Below are positions 1-7,750 of a stretch of 32,103 nt of DNA, piece after piece. The notes beneath the pieces are model-generated. The model did not search any database. It was not told the DNA's origin and saw only the letters and a list, made by a program, of their open reading frames with translations. The stretch's first letter is position 1, and each line of letters opens with the position of its first letter. This DNA is from Anaerolineales bacterium. GTDB lineage: Bacteria > Chloroflexota > Anaerolineae > Anaerolineales > Villigracilaceae. A program made the position numbers and the translations under genes. Where the stretch lies: NCBI GenBank assembly GCA_016789365.1, contig JAEURH010000037.1:1-32103 (forward strand), in the 5' to 3' direction.

Positions 1-1
1 C

Positions 2-88
2 TTAATCGTTGCTGAAATGATTATCCATCGCCGACGTACACCGAAGAAATTTGTAAACGCAATTCAAGCACAAGTACAAACTGGTTAA
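2..88 (+). CDS. C-terminal tail of an unidentified protein (5' end outside window)
   Basis: An open frame runs in from the window edge and stops with TAA at 86-88, five bases before the next ATG. The 28 visible residues are basic (HRRRTPKK) and end in QVQTG. The tight spacing suggests it is co-transcribed with the DUF4188 gene. Too little is visible to name a family; that it is a real gene end is inferred from the open frame and the spacing. Confidence 0.45.
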   Translation, partial: LIVAEMIIHRRRTPKKFVNAIQAQVQTG

Positions 89-93
89 GAATT

Positions 94-576
94 ATGACGA
101 AAATCTTTAACGGGCGTTTTACAGCCAAAACAGAAGAATCATTTGTTCTCTTTCTGATTGGAATGCGAATCAACCAATGGTGGCGCATCGACAAATGGCT
201 ACCTGTATCCAATGCCATGAACCCTATGATGCAGGCTTTATATACATATCCTGAAAAAGGATTTTTACATGCAGAATTTTTCTGGAATTTCAACGGTCCT
301 GTTCTTATTCAATATTGGCGTTCATTTGAAGATTTAGAAAATTTTGCACGCAATCCCTCTGACCCACATCTTGAGCCATGGAAAAAATTTAATCAAGCCA
401 TTGGCTCAAATGGTACAGTCGGAATTTGGCATGAAACGTATGTAGTCAATCCGAATCAATTTGAAAGTGTATATGGCAACATGCCAAAGTTTGGTCTCGC
501 CGCCGCAACGGAACACGTCCAAGCCATTGGACGAAGAGAAACTGCACGCTTGCGATTGAATGCGAATAAAGAGTAA
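94..576 (+). CDS. DUF4188 family protein (monooxygenase-like fold)
   Basis: A 160-residue soluble protein with no signal peptide. The N-terminus (FNGRFTAKTEESFVLFLIGMRIN), the central 'YWRSFEDLENFARNPSDPH' segment and 'GIWHETYVV' match my recollection of DUF4188, whose members are often named monooxygenase family proteins on the basis of a dimeric alpha/beta ferredoxin-like fold. The biochemical role of the family is unknown to me. The ATG at 94 follows the stop of the previous gene by five bases and needs no alternative start. It is followed by a palindromic repeat and then an MBL hydrolase, so coupling to downstream genes is uncertain. Confidence 0.75.
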   Translation: MTKIFNGRFTAKTEESFVLFLIGMRINQWWRIDKWLPVSNAMNPMMQALYTYPEKGFLHAEFFWNFNGPVLIQYWRSFEDLENFARNPSDPHLEPWKKFNQAIGSNGTVGIWHETYVVNPNQFESVYGNMPKFGLAAATEHVQAIGRRETARLRLNANKE

Positions 577-583
577 TTGATGA

Positions 584-628
584 TGGTCGAGTAGCCGCGC
601 TCTTGCTCTTTGCGGCGTATCGAGACCA
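584..628. repeat. TGGTCGAGTAG...CGTATCGAGACCA intergenic repeat, copy 1
   Basis: A 45-base element fills the gap between two plus-strand genes. Its ends, TGGTCGAGTAG (584-594) and CGTATCGAGACCA (616-628), are identical to the ends of a longer element at 29286-29354 in the opposite orientation, while the cores differ. The ends are partly complementary (TGGTC...GACCA). The shared ends with variable cores suggest a dispersed, possibly once mobile, non-coding repeat family. Confidence 0.7.
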
Positions 629-647
629 TAGATTAGAGAATAAAAGT

Positions 648-1322
648 ATGGAAATTATCAAAATTAAATTATCTGTATCGAATGCTTATTTGGTGAAAGA
701 TAAAAAATCTATTTTGATAGATACAGGCTCACCAAAAGAAGCCGACAAGATTTTATCTGCTGTGAAAAAAGCAGGTGTAGATGTAAAAGACTTATCTTTG
801 ATTTTGCACACACATGGGCACGTTGACCATGCAGGTTCAACGGCTGAATTAAAACGCAGGCTTGGAATTCCATCTGCTATTCATAAAGAAGATGCGTTTA
901 TGTTGCAAACAGGCACGAATGGTTTGGTGAATGCGATTAATTTTGAGGCAGAAATTTATAAAAGAATTTTGGTCAAGCCGTTTGAAGCAAGCAAACCAGA
1001 TATTGTTATTGAAAATGAAATGTCATTAACTGATTTTGGCGTAGATGGAAAAATTATTTTTACGTCTGGTCATACCAAAGGTTCAATTTCAATTTTGTTT
1101 GGCAACAATGAAATGATAATTGGTGACGTGATGATGGGTGGCTTTATGGGTGGAAATTTGTTTGCCTCACGTCCAACCTATCATTATTTTTATAACAATC
1201 TTGATGAAATCAAAACAAGTATTAAAAAAATTATAAACCTCAAACCATCAAAAATGTATGTTGGGCATGGTGGTCCGCTTTTGTTAGAAGATGTGCGTAA
1301 AAGATTTTCAGAAATTTTGTAA
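648..1322 (+). CDS. MBL-fold metallo-hydrolase
   Basis: A 225-residue metallo-beta-lactamase-fold protein. The diagnostic metal-binding motif is HTHGHVDHAG (HxHxDH) about residues 49-58. It is followed by 'TSGHTKGSISI' (third metal His), 'IIGDVMMGG' (bridging Asp) and a C-terminal 'YVGHGGP' (last His), so the full two-metal site is present. The family includes glyoxalase II-like and other thiolester or phosphoester hydrolases; the substrate cannot be told from sequence. The open frame extends upstream to 603, but those extra residues lie in the palindromic repeat, so I chose the ATG at 648, where MEIIKIKLSVSNAYLV starts the fold normally. Thirteen bases separate it from the next gene. Confidence 0.88.
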   Translation: MEIIKIKLSVSNAYLVKDKKSILIDTGSPKEADKILSAVKKAGVDVKDLSLILHTHGHVDHAGSTAELKRRLGIPSAIHKEDAFMLQTGTNGLVNAINFEAEIYKRILVKPFEASKPDIVIENEMSLTDFGVDGKIIFTSGHTKGSISILFGNNEMIIGDVMMGGFMGGNLFASRPTYHYFYNNLDEIKTSIKKIINLKPSKMYVGHGGPLLLEDVRKRFSEIL

Positions 1323-1335
1323 ATAGGAGCAAATA

Positions 1336-2277
1336 ATGAATCATGTCATTTTAGGAACAGGCGCAATTGGAAGAGCAATTGCAGAAGAATTAATTTCACG
1401 AGGTGAATCTGTGCGCATGGTGAATCGTTCGGGCAAGATGGTCGAAGCACCTGCTGGGGTTGAAATCAAAGCCGCAGATTTATATGACCAAGTTCAAGTC
1501 AAGGAAGTGACGCGGAATGCTCAGGTGGTCTATCAAAGCACTCAGCCAGAATACACGCAATGGCAGGAAAAATTTCCAGCGTTGCAATCATCTATCATCA
1601 ATGGCTTAACTGGAAGCAATGCAAAATTGGTGTTGGTTGAAAATTTGTATATGTATGGCGAGACCAACGGCAAACCGATGACTGAAGATATGCCACATAA
1701 TGCTCATACGAAAAAAGGAAAAGTTCGCAGTGAAATGAGTAAAGCCGCGTTTGAAGCGCATCGTGCTGGAAAAGTTAAAGTGACTTCTGCACGTGGCGCA
1801 GATTTTTTTGGAGAATGGGGTTTGCCATCTTCAATGGGTGAGCGTGCGTTTTATCCGTTATTAAAAAATAAACCTGCAAAATTGGTTGGAAGAATTGATA
1901 TTCCACACACACATACCTACATAAAAGATTTTGGAAAAGCATTGGTGGTTTTAGGTGAACGTGACGAAGCGGATGGTCAGGCTTGGCATTTTCCGAATGA
2001 TTTACCAAATATGACTCAATCTGAAATGATTCGCATGTTTGCTGAAGAAGCAGGCGTAGAACCAAAAATGAGTGGCATGGGCAGAATGATGATGTGGATT
2101 GGCGGCTTCTTCATTCCTGAAGCCAAAGAGTCTTTAGAAATGATGTATGAATTTGAACAGCCGTTTATTGTGGATTCAAGTAGGTTCGAAAAAACATTTG
2201 GTATGAAAGCCACACCAATGCGTGAAGCAATGAAGGCGACTGTGGCTTGGTATAAAAGTCATCCAGAAAAAGAATAA
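1336..2277 (+). CDS. NAD(P)-binding Rossmann-fold epimerase/dehydratase-like protein (extended SDR)
   Basis: 313 residues. The N-terminus VILGTGAIGRAIAEEL carries the dinucleotide-binding GxGxxG (residues 7-12), followed by a basic 'VNRSGK' that would favour NADP. 'LVLVENLYMYGETNGKP' resembles the strand and Tyr region of extended short-chain dehydrogenases, but no clean YxxxK is seen, so catalysis is uncertain. Members are annotated as NAD-dependent epimerase/dehydratase or NmrA-like. AGGAG at 1325-1329 is a good ribosome binding site for the ATG at 1336. It probably shares a transcript with the MBL and DUF2214 genes on either side. Confidence 0.8.
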   Translation: MNHVILGTGAIGRAIAEELISRGESVRMVNRSGKMVEAPAGVEIKAADLYDQVQVKEVTRNAQVVYQSTQPEYTQWQEKFPALQSSIINGLTGSNAKLVLVENLYMYGETNGKPMTEDMPHNAHTKKGKVRSEMSKAAFEAHRAGKVKVTSARGADFFGEWGLPSSMGERAFYPLLKNKPAKLVGRIDIPHTHTYIKDFGKALVVLGERDEADGQAWHFPNDLPNMTQSEMIRMFAEEAGVEPKMSGMGRMMMWIGGFFIPEAKESLEMMYEFEQPFIVDSSRFEKTFGMKATPMREAMKATVAWYKSHPEKE

Positions 2278-2289
2278 AAGGAGAAAATT

Positions 2290-2742
2290 ATGTTAATCAA
2301 TTCAATTATGGCAACCTTACATCATATCGCCGCTTTTGCGGTCGCCGCAACTTTAGTGTATGAATTTGTGGCATTTCGTAAAAATTTAACAGTCCACGAA
2401 GCTCGTCGCATTTTGCATGTTGATACGGCTTATGGTATTTCAGCGGCAGTCGTGATTATTGCTGGCTTGTTACGCGTGTTTTATTTTGAAAAAGGTTCTG
2501 CTTTTTATTTGAATAACACCATGTATTGGGTAAAAATGGGATTGTTCATTCTTGCTGGTTTGATTTCTATTTACCCAACCATTCGTTTTATAAAATGGCG
2601 AACAAATCTAAAAGAAGATAAGGCACCTGAATTTTCAGATGATGAATACAAAAAGATTCGCCTCTCGATTCACTTGGAACTTGTTTGTATTTTGCTGATA
2701 CTTTTGGTTGCCCCAATGATGGCACGCGGAATTGGCGCATAG
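2290..2742 (+). CDS. DUF2214 family integral membrane protein
   Basis: 150 residues with about four hydrophobic helices: residues 8-26, 48-66, 83-102 and 128-147. The first helix, with LHHIAAFAVAATLVYEF, and the following basic loop match my recollection of the DUF2214 family, small membrane proteins of unknown function. AGGAG just upstream (about 2279-2283) positions the ATG at 2290. It is the last gene of this plus-strand group, and its stop lies a few bases before a strong 17-bp palindrome that would end transcription. Confidence 0.8.
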   Translation: MLINSIMATLHHIAAFAVAATLVYEFVAFRKNLTVHEARRILHVDTAYGISAAVVIIAGLLRVFYFEKGSAFYLNNTMYWVKMGLFILAGLISIYPTIRFIKWRTNLKEDKAPEFSDDEYKKIRLSIHLELVCILLILLVAPMMARGIGA

Positions 2743-2746
2743 CGCG

Positions 2747-2805
2747 AATCGTCCCGCAGGTTTCAATTTAGAATAATGTTGAGCAATTAAACCTGCGGGA
2801 CGATT
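2747..2805. terminator. CGTCCCGCAGGTTT palindrome, copy 1: bidirectional terminator at a convergent junction
   Basis: Perfect 17-base arms at 2747-2763 and 2789-2805 flank a 25-base loop. A run of T follows on the plus strand, so it can terminate the DUF2214 transcript. Read on the minus strand it ends the glycosyltransferase transcript. The right arm lies inside the glycosyltransferase reading frame and encodes its last residues (IVPQV then stop). A second copy with the same 14-base core arms is at 14151-14204. Confidence 0.85.
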
Positions 2806-3878
2806 TTTACAAATTCTTCTCTAAATCTTTCAGACGAAAAGCGAGCCGCATTATCCGATGCGGCTTTGCTATTTAATTTCATAGACTCAAATTTCCTGAC
2901 CGCTTCAATCAAACTTACAGATGTTTGCTCTTTGAACAATAAACCTGTTTCACCATCTTTGACTATTTCACTCGCGCCGCCTTTGTAATAAGCAATGACG
3001 GGGCATCCTGCCGCTTGCGCTTCAGCCATCGCGATTCCAAAATCTTCGGTTGCCATATACACAAACGCTTTGGCGCGATTCATTAAATCAGTCACAACTT
3101 CATCGGGCTGATAACCCAATATCTGAATATTATCTTTTGCGATTTTTCTTAGGATTTCAATATCTGTCCCATCGCCAACGACAATAAGAGGAAGTTTCAA
3201 TTCATTAAATGCTTTTACAATTTCTGGAGTCAGTTTGTATGGCACAAGCCTTGAAACGAGCAAATAAAAATTCTCTTGTTCTTTTGCTGGAGCGAATCGT
3301 TTCACATCCACTGGCGGATAGATGACTTGCGATTCCCGATTCCATGCTTCTTTAACATGTGATGCTGTCCAATGTGAGTTTGCAACAAAAAAATCCGTGC
3401 GAGACGAAGCGCGTTTATCCCAACTTCTCATAAAATTTAATATAACTTTTGCTAACGGATAAATGACAGGTTTATTCAAGTTATGCAATCGTAAATAATC
3501 ATCTTGCAAATGCCACGCATATCGCATCGGCGTTGAAATATATGAAATATGTTTTTGATTTTTATGAGTTCTCACGCCATGTGCCACCGCATGTGACAAT
3601 GAAATCACCACATCATATTTTGAAACATCCAAAGATTCAATTGCTAATGGCATCAGTGGCAAAAGTTTTCGATACAAATTTTTCACATTTGGAATTTTTT
3701 GCAAAAACGAAGTTTGGACTTTTATATTCTCCAGTGGCGTGTTGACGAAATTTTCACGGAAATGCGTTAAAGCAAACACATCCGCTTGCGGATATAAATT
3801 CAACAACTCAATCAATATTCTTTCTGAACCGCCCAACGTACTTAACCACTCATGCACAATTGCAATTTTCAAAGTCAC
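2787..3878 (-). CDS. Glycosyltransferase family 4 (GT-B fold)
   Basis: 363 residues. The N-terminus KIAIVHEWLSTLGGSERI is the typical GT4 start with its glycine-rich loop. The C-terminal half has 'FYLLVSRLVPYK', 'IQILGYQPDEV' and 'TEDFGIAMAEAQAAGCPVIA', the EX7E-type donor-binding motif, then 'GGASEIVKDGETGLLF'. It probably transfers a nucleotide-activated sugar onto a polysaccharide intermediate at the inner face of the membrane. The open frame starts with GTG at 3878, but TTG at 3872, five bases after GGAG, would give the family-like start MKIAIVHEWL. It faces away from the polysaccharide operon, with only a repeat element between. The last five codons lie in a palindromic repeat arm. Confidence 0.92.
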   Translation of the reverse strand: MTLKIAIVHEWLSTLGGSERILIELLNLYPQADVFALTHFRENFVNTPLENIKVQTSFLQKIPNVKNLYRKLLPLMPLAIESLDVSKYDVVISLSHAVAHGVRTHKNQKHISYISTPMRYAWHLQDDYLRLHNLNKPVIYPLAKVILNFMRSWDKRASSRTDFFVANSHWTASHVKEAWNRESQVIYPPVDVKRFAPAKEQENFYLLVSRLVPYKLTPEIVKAFNELKLPLIVVGDGTDIEILRKIAKDNIQILGYQPDEVVTDLMNRAKAFVYMATEDFGIAMAEAQAAGCPVIAYYKGGASEIVKDGETGLLFKEQTSVSLIEAVRKFESMKLNSKAASDNAARFSSERFREEFVKIVPQV

Positions 3879-3900
3879 TCCGAGATTATAATAATCTTTA

Positions 3901-3977
3901 CCCTCACCCTCACCCTCTCCTACTGGAGAGGGAACTCAACTCCCTTCTCCCTTTGGGAGAAGGGCTGGGGATGAGGG
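3901..3977. repeat. CCCTCACCC/GGGTGAGGG-type repeat, full cloverleaf copy
   Basis: An outer arm CCCTCACCC (3901-3909) faces ATGAGGG near 3971-3977. Two perfect inner hairpins lie between: CCCTCTCC/GGAGAGGG (3913-3920 with 3925-3932) and CCCTTCTCCC/GGGAGAAGGG (3942-3951 with 3955-3964). It would fold as a three-way junction. It sits between divergent genes, and its right end GAGGGA (3973-3978) is placed as the ribosome binding site of the gene at 3984. Related partial copies are at 7713 and 25401. Confidence 0.85.
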
Positions 3978-3983
3978 AATTAT

Positions 3984-5291
3984 ATGGCACACTTCTTCAA
4001 CATCTCTTCAAAATTCTTTTTCGCACTCACCATCATCCTCATTCCATTCCGCTGGCGGTTGGATTTATGGCTTCGCCCCATGCCGCCTTTATATTCCGAT
4101 TACACAAACTTTCAATTATTTCTAACCGACATTACATTAATCTACTTGCTCACATTTTGGCTTGCTTCTTTGATTCTTCATCCACGAAGAATACAAATAG
4201 GCAACCCTGTCATTTTTATTTGCTTAATCGGTTTGACGGTTGCAGGCATGGTTTCAACCTATGGCAGTGTGGATTACATTCTCTCGCGTTATCATGTTTT
4301 TCGATTTATTTTATTACTGCTATTGTATCTTTACATCGTCAATGAACTGCAATCCCCACTTTGGGTGATTGTGCCAATCGCGCTTCAAATTATCATTCAA
4401 GCACCTGTGGCAATTGGGCAGTCATTCGCGCAATCTTCTTTGGGATTACAACCCTTCGGCGAACATCTGCTTGACCCGCAGATTCTGGGAACAAGCATTA
4501 TCCCCATAGATGGAATCCGCTTCTTACGTGCCTACGGCTTGAGTGACCACCCCAACATTCTCGGTGGCTCGATTGCTTTTTCATTAATCATTTTGTTTGC
4601 AATAATTTTGTATGGCAAGAATCGTTCACCTTTATTTGCTTCAACTATATTTTTAATTTCATTCCCCGCATTGATGATGACCTTCTCCCGCTCGGCATGG
4701 TTAAGTTTTGGGTTAGCAACCAGTTTCATGGTCGCTTTTGAAGCGTTTGCCCGAAGATGGGATTCTATCAAACGCGCGAGTCTGCTGGGGATGTTGAGTC
4801 TGTTTGTTATCTTGCCAATCATATTTCAACAAACATCTGTATTTGAAAAACGAGTCAATGCGGGCGATATATCAAGCGATGGACCGATGTTTGAACGCGC
4901 TTATTTATTAGAACGAGGCAATACTTTGTTTGTGGAACATTCCACATTTGGAATTGGATTAAGCGCAACACCGCTTGCTTTGGAAAGACGATTTGATAAT
5001 TTTCCATTGCCCTATCAACCACCGCATTATGTGCCTTTGTTGGTTGCTTTAGAAACAGGCATACTTGGCGGAATTTTTTATTTGATTTTATTTTTCTTGC
5101 CATTGATTCTTTTTATTGCCAACTGGAAAACTTACATTCATAAACCGTTTGTTATGGCTTCACTAGCTTTGATATTTGCAATTTCAATCGTCTCACTTTT
5201 TGACTATTACACTTGGTATGTGACGGGGCGGATGTGGCAATGGCTGGCTTGGGGAATTTTTTCCGTTGCGCTTCAAAAGGCAAGTGAATGA
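3984..5291 (+). CDS. O-antigen ligase/polymerase family membrane protein (Wzy_C type)
   Basis: 435 residues and about ten or more hydrophobic helices. Family marks are 'RAYGLSDHPNILGG' (about residues 184-197), 'TFSRSAWLSF' and the long outer loop beginning 'FERAYLLERGNTLF' and running to 'ALERRF' and 'PPHYVPLLVALETG', as in O-antigen ligases and Wzy polymerases. It would join or transfer polysaccharide repeat units on the outer face of the cytoplasmic membrane. The ribosome binding site lies in the repeat at 3901-3977. Its last codons overlap the next gene by ATGA (5288-5291), so the two are translationally coupled. An open frame at 3860-4345 in another phase is a shadow. Confidence 0.9.
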   Translation: MAHFFNISSKFFFALTIILIPFRWRLDLWLRPMPPLYSDYTNFQLFLTDITLIYLLTFWLASLILHPRRIQIGNPVIFICLIGLTVAGMVSTYGSVDYILSRYHVFRFILLLLLYLYIVNELQSPLWVIVPIALQIIIQAPVAIGQSFAQSSLGLQPFGEHLLDPQILGTSIIPIDGIRFLRAYGLSDHPNILGGSIAFSLIILFAIILYGKNRSPLFASTIFLISFPALMMTFSRSAWLSFGLATSFMVAFEAFARRWDSIKRASLLGMLSLFVILPIIFQQTSVFEKRVNAGDISSDGPMFERAYLLERGNTLFVEHSTFGIGLSATPLALERRFDNFPLPYQPPHYVPLLVALETGILGGIFYLILFFLPLILFIANWKTYIHKPFVMASLALIFAISIVSLFDYYTWYVTGRMWQWLAWGIFSVALQKASE

Positions 5292-6805
5292 ATCCACTTT
5301 CGTATTTGCTCGCGCCAATTGTGGTTGCTTATACCTTCTCAATGGGGGTCTTGATTGTTTACCTCAGCAACATGGTGTACCTTGCTTTGTTAGGCATACA
5401 TAAACAAAAATTTTTGCAAGCAAAAGTCTCATTAAACTCCGTGTTCTCTGTGGCTAAGCCTTTGCCTTTCGTCACCATTCAACTTCCAATTTACAATGAA
5501 AGATACGTCATTGAAAGATTGATAGATGCTTGCGCTTCATTAGATTATCCGAAACATTTGTTTGAAATCCAGGTTTTAGATGACTCTACTGATGACACAA
5601 AAGAGATTGTTGCTAACAAAGTAAATCAGATAAAACAAAAAAATATCAACATTCATCACCTTCACCGTGATAACCGAAGCGGATTCAAAGCGGGTGCACT
5701 CGCCAATGGATTACAGTTTGCAAAAGGTGAATTTATCGCCATCTTCGACGCTGACTTTCTACCCCAGCCCGATTTTCTCAAACGAATGCTTCCGCATTTT
5801 GAAAATCAAAACGTCGCCTTTGTTCAAGCCCGTTGGGGACATTTGAATCGCGATTATTCTTTATTAACTTTATTACAATCCTTCGCGCTCGATGCACACT
5901 TCGCCATTGACCAACTCGCGCGTTCCACATCAAATTACATTTTTAATTTCAATGGCACGGCAGGGATATGGCGCAAATCTGCCATTCAAGATGCAGGCGG
6001 TTGGCAAGCCGATACATTAACCGAAGATATGGATTTATCCTATCGCGTTTTTCTAAAAGGCTGGTCTGCTTATTATGCAGGCGATGTTGAAGCCCCTGCT
6101 GAATTGCCCGTAAGTTTCACGGCTTATCGTCGTCAACAATATCGTTGGGCGCGTGGCAGTTTAGAATGCGCCATCAAATATATTCCTATCATTTGGAAAT
6201 CAAATTTTTCTTTCGCTAAAAAATTTCAAGCAACATTGCATCTCACAGGTTATCTTTTGCATTTGCTAGCTATCTTGCTCATGTTCTTTTACCCTTTGCT
6301 TTTATCATTTGCATTGCAATACCCAAGTTTGCTTGAACCCATCGGCATTGGTTTGTTGTTAAACGCTTTAGTTTTATTGCCTGCTTTTTATTTTACAGTT
6401 GCGCAACAATTATTAAAAAAAGGTTGGCTTTTTTCTCTCCCATTAATTTTTCTAATGTCCATGTTTGCATCAGGTATGGTGCTGAACACCGCCCGCGCTT
6501 TATTTCAAATTGCACAAAAAAAGTTAGTGCCATTTGAACGCACGCCAAAATTCGGCATCACGCATCGCGCACAAAATTGGCTAGGCAATCGTTACCAAAT
6601 CAAAATTGATTATCTGATTTTGTTTGAATTTCTGCTCGCCTTTTTTAATCTCTGGACTGCTTGGTTTGCATTTCAACTCGGCTATTATTTAATGATGATG
6701 TATGCTTTCTTTTTCGCTTTTGGATTATTCTTCTTTGCAGGCTTTACTTTATTTCAATCTATCTCTGCCCGCTTCTTTCGTGACGTGAAGCCTGATTCTG
6801 CATAA
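5288..6805 (+). CDS. Processive glycosyltransferase family 2, cellulose synthase-like
   Basis: 505 residues. An N-terminal membrane helix (about 12-37) precedes the GT-A domain with 'PIYNERYVIERLIDA', DD at 98-99, DAD at 154-156 (metal/UDP site), TEDMD at 245-249 (catalytic base) and QQYRW at 283-287, the full D,D,D,QxxRW signature of processive beta-glycosyltransferases. Four or five membrane helices follow (about 315-500), forming the translocation channel. Such proteins polymerise and export beta-glycans, or add single sugars as in beta-mannosyl or glucosyl transferases of this subfamily. No PilZ domain is seen. It overlaps the ligase gene by four bases. Confidence 0.92.
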   Translation: MNPLSYLLAPIVVAYTFSMGVLIVYLSNMVYLALLGIHKQKFLQAKVSLNSVFSVAKPLPFVTIQLPIYNERYVIERLIDACASLDYPKHLFEIQVLDDSTDDTKEIVANKVNQIKQKNINIHHLHRDNRSGFKAGALANGLQFAKGEFIAIFDADFLPQPDFLKRMLPHFENQNVAFVQARWGHLNRDYSLLTLLQSFALDAHFAIDQLARSTSNYIFNFNGTAGIWRKSAIQDAGGWQADTLTEDMDLSYRVFLKGWSAYYAGDVEAPAELPVSFTAYRRQQYRWARGSLECAIKYIPIIWKSNFSFAKKFQATLHLTGYLLHLLAILLMFFYPLLLSFALQYPSLLEPIGIGLLLNALVLLPAFYFTVAQQLLKKGWLFSLPLIFLMSMFASGMVLNTARALFQIAQKKLVPFERTPKFGITHRAQNWLGNRYQIKIDYLILFEFLLAFFNLWTAWFAFQLGYYLMMMYAFFFAFGLFFFAGFTLFQSISARFFRDVKPDSA

Positions 6806-6817
6806 GGAACATTTATC

Positions 6818-7750
6818 TTGTCTTTGACCTTTACCTCGCCAGCCCCTACGCTTGACGCTACAAAATCGCTTTCCCAAGCGATTCTCGAAACGCTGGCATA
6901 TTCCGATATTTTTGATTATCCACTCACGTTAGATGAACTTCATAAATATTTGACCATTTCTGCTACAAAAGAAGAGATTAAAAATCATGTTTCAAACATT
7001 AATCATGTAGGCTTCAAAGAGGGTTATTATTTTCTTGAAAATCGTGCTGACATTGTAGGAATCCGTAAAACGCGAAGCATTAAGTCAATCAAATCATTAA
7101 AACGCGCCTTGTTTTATGGAAAAATACTCGGTCTCTTGCCTTTTGCTCGCATGGTTTCTATCACGGGTTCATTAGCCGTCTTGAATCTCTCCAAACTTGC
7201 GGATATGGATTACATGCTCGTCACGCAACCCAATCGTTTGTGGCTTGCCCGCGCCTGTGCTGTGACTTTTGGCAGACTCATGCGTTTATTTGGAGATAAA
7301 ATTTGCGTGAATCTTTTAGTTTCAGAAAATGCTTTGCTTTGGCCCCTACATGATTTATATTCTGCCCGTGAGATGTGCCAAATGATTCCTATAACTGGCT
7401 TTGCAACGTATCAAAAGTTACTTCATCAAAATCAATGGACAAAAACATTTTTGCCAAATGCTTCACTCGAATTAAATCATTTTCAAATAAGTTCGCAAGA
7501 TAAATCATCATTACTTCAAAAGCTTTTGGAATTTTTATTCAAAGGAAGATTTGGTGATTTTATAGAAAATTGGGCGATGAAACTTCAACTCAATCATATC
7601 TTCGCTACTTACGGCAAAGGTTTAGAGGCAAATTTTTCAGCGGATATTTGTCAAGGTAATTTTCATGACCACCGCAAATGGGCAGATGAAGTTTTTGCAG
7701 AAAGATTAAATGCCCTCTCCCTTTGGAAGAGGGGTAGGGGTGAGGGATGA
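6818..7750 (+). CDS. Nucleotidyltransferase-like protein with N-terminal winged-helix-like region
   Basis: 310 residues starting at TTG 6818, with AAGGA at 6804-6808 nine bases upstream. Residues about 18-90 (ILETLAYSDIFDYPLTLDEL...) look like a winged-helix region. Residues about 110-140 contain 'ITGSLAVLNLSKLADMDYML', a degenerate pol-beta nucleotidyltransferase signature in which GS and D-x-D remain but the usual Gly-rich middle is altered. Similar proteins occur in exopolysaccharide loci, but the reaction is unknown to me. The C-terminus LSLWKRGRGEG is encoded by a repeat element, and the stop overlaps the next start (7747-7750), so the native C-terminus may have been replaced. Confidence 0.65.
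   Translation: MSLTFTSPAPTLDATKSLSQAILETLAYSDIFDYPLTLDELHKYLTISATKEEIKNHVSNINHVGFKEGYYFLENRADIVGIRKTRSIKSIKSLKRALFYGKILGLLPFARMVSITGSLAVLNLSKLADMDYMLVTQPNRLWLARACAVTFGRLMRLFGDKICVNLLVSENALLWPLHDLYSAREMCQMIPITGFATYQKLLHQNQWTKTFLPNASLELNHFQISSQDKSSLLQKLLEFLFKGRFGDFIENWAMKLQLNHIFATYGKGLEANFSADICQGNFHDHRKWADEVFAERLNALSLWKRGRGEG
7713..7746. repeat. CCCTCTCC...GGGGTGAGGG repeat, half copy inside a coding end
   Basis: The hairpin CCCTCTCC (7713-7720) pairs with GGAAGAGGGG nearby and is followed by TAGGGGTGAGGG, matching the right half of the element at 3901-3977 and the copy at 25401. The left outer arm is absent. It encodes the last residues of the upstream gene, and its GAGGG is placed as the ribosome binding site for the downstream ATG, whose overlap with the upstream TGA falls at 7747-7750. 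Confidence 0.8.

Noticed and set aside
603-647. Longer N-terminus for the MBL hydrolase
   Set aside because: The extra 15 codons overlap the palindromic repeat and add nothing to the fold; ATG 648 gives the normal start.
3860-4345. Plus-strand open frame over the repeat and ligase start
   Set aside because: It reads through the palindromic repeat and the ligase gene in another phase and has no family features.
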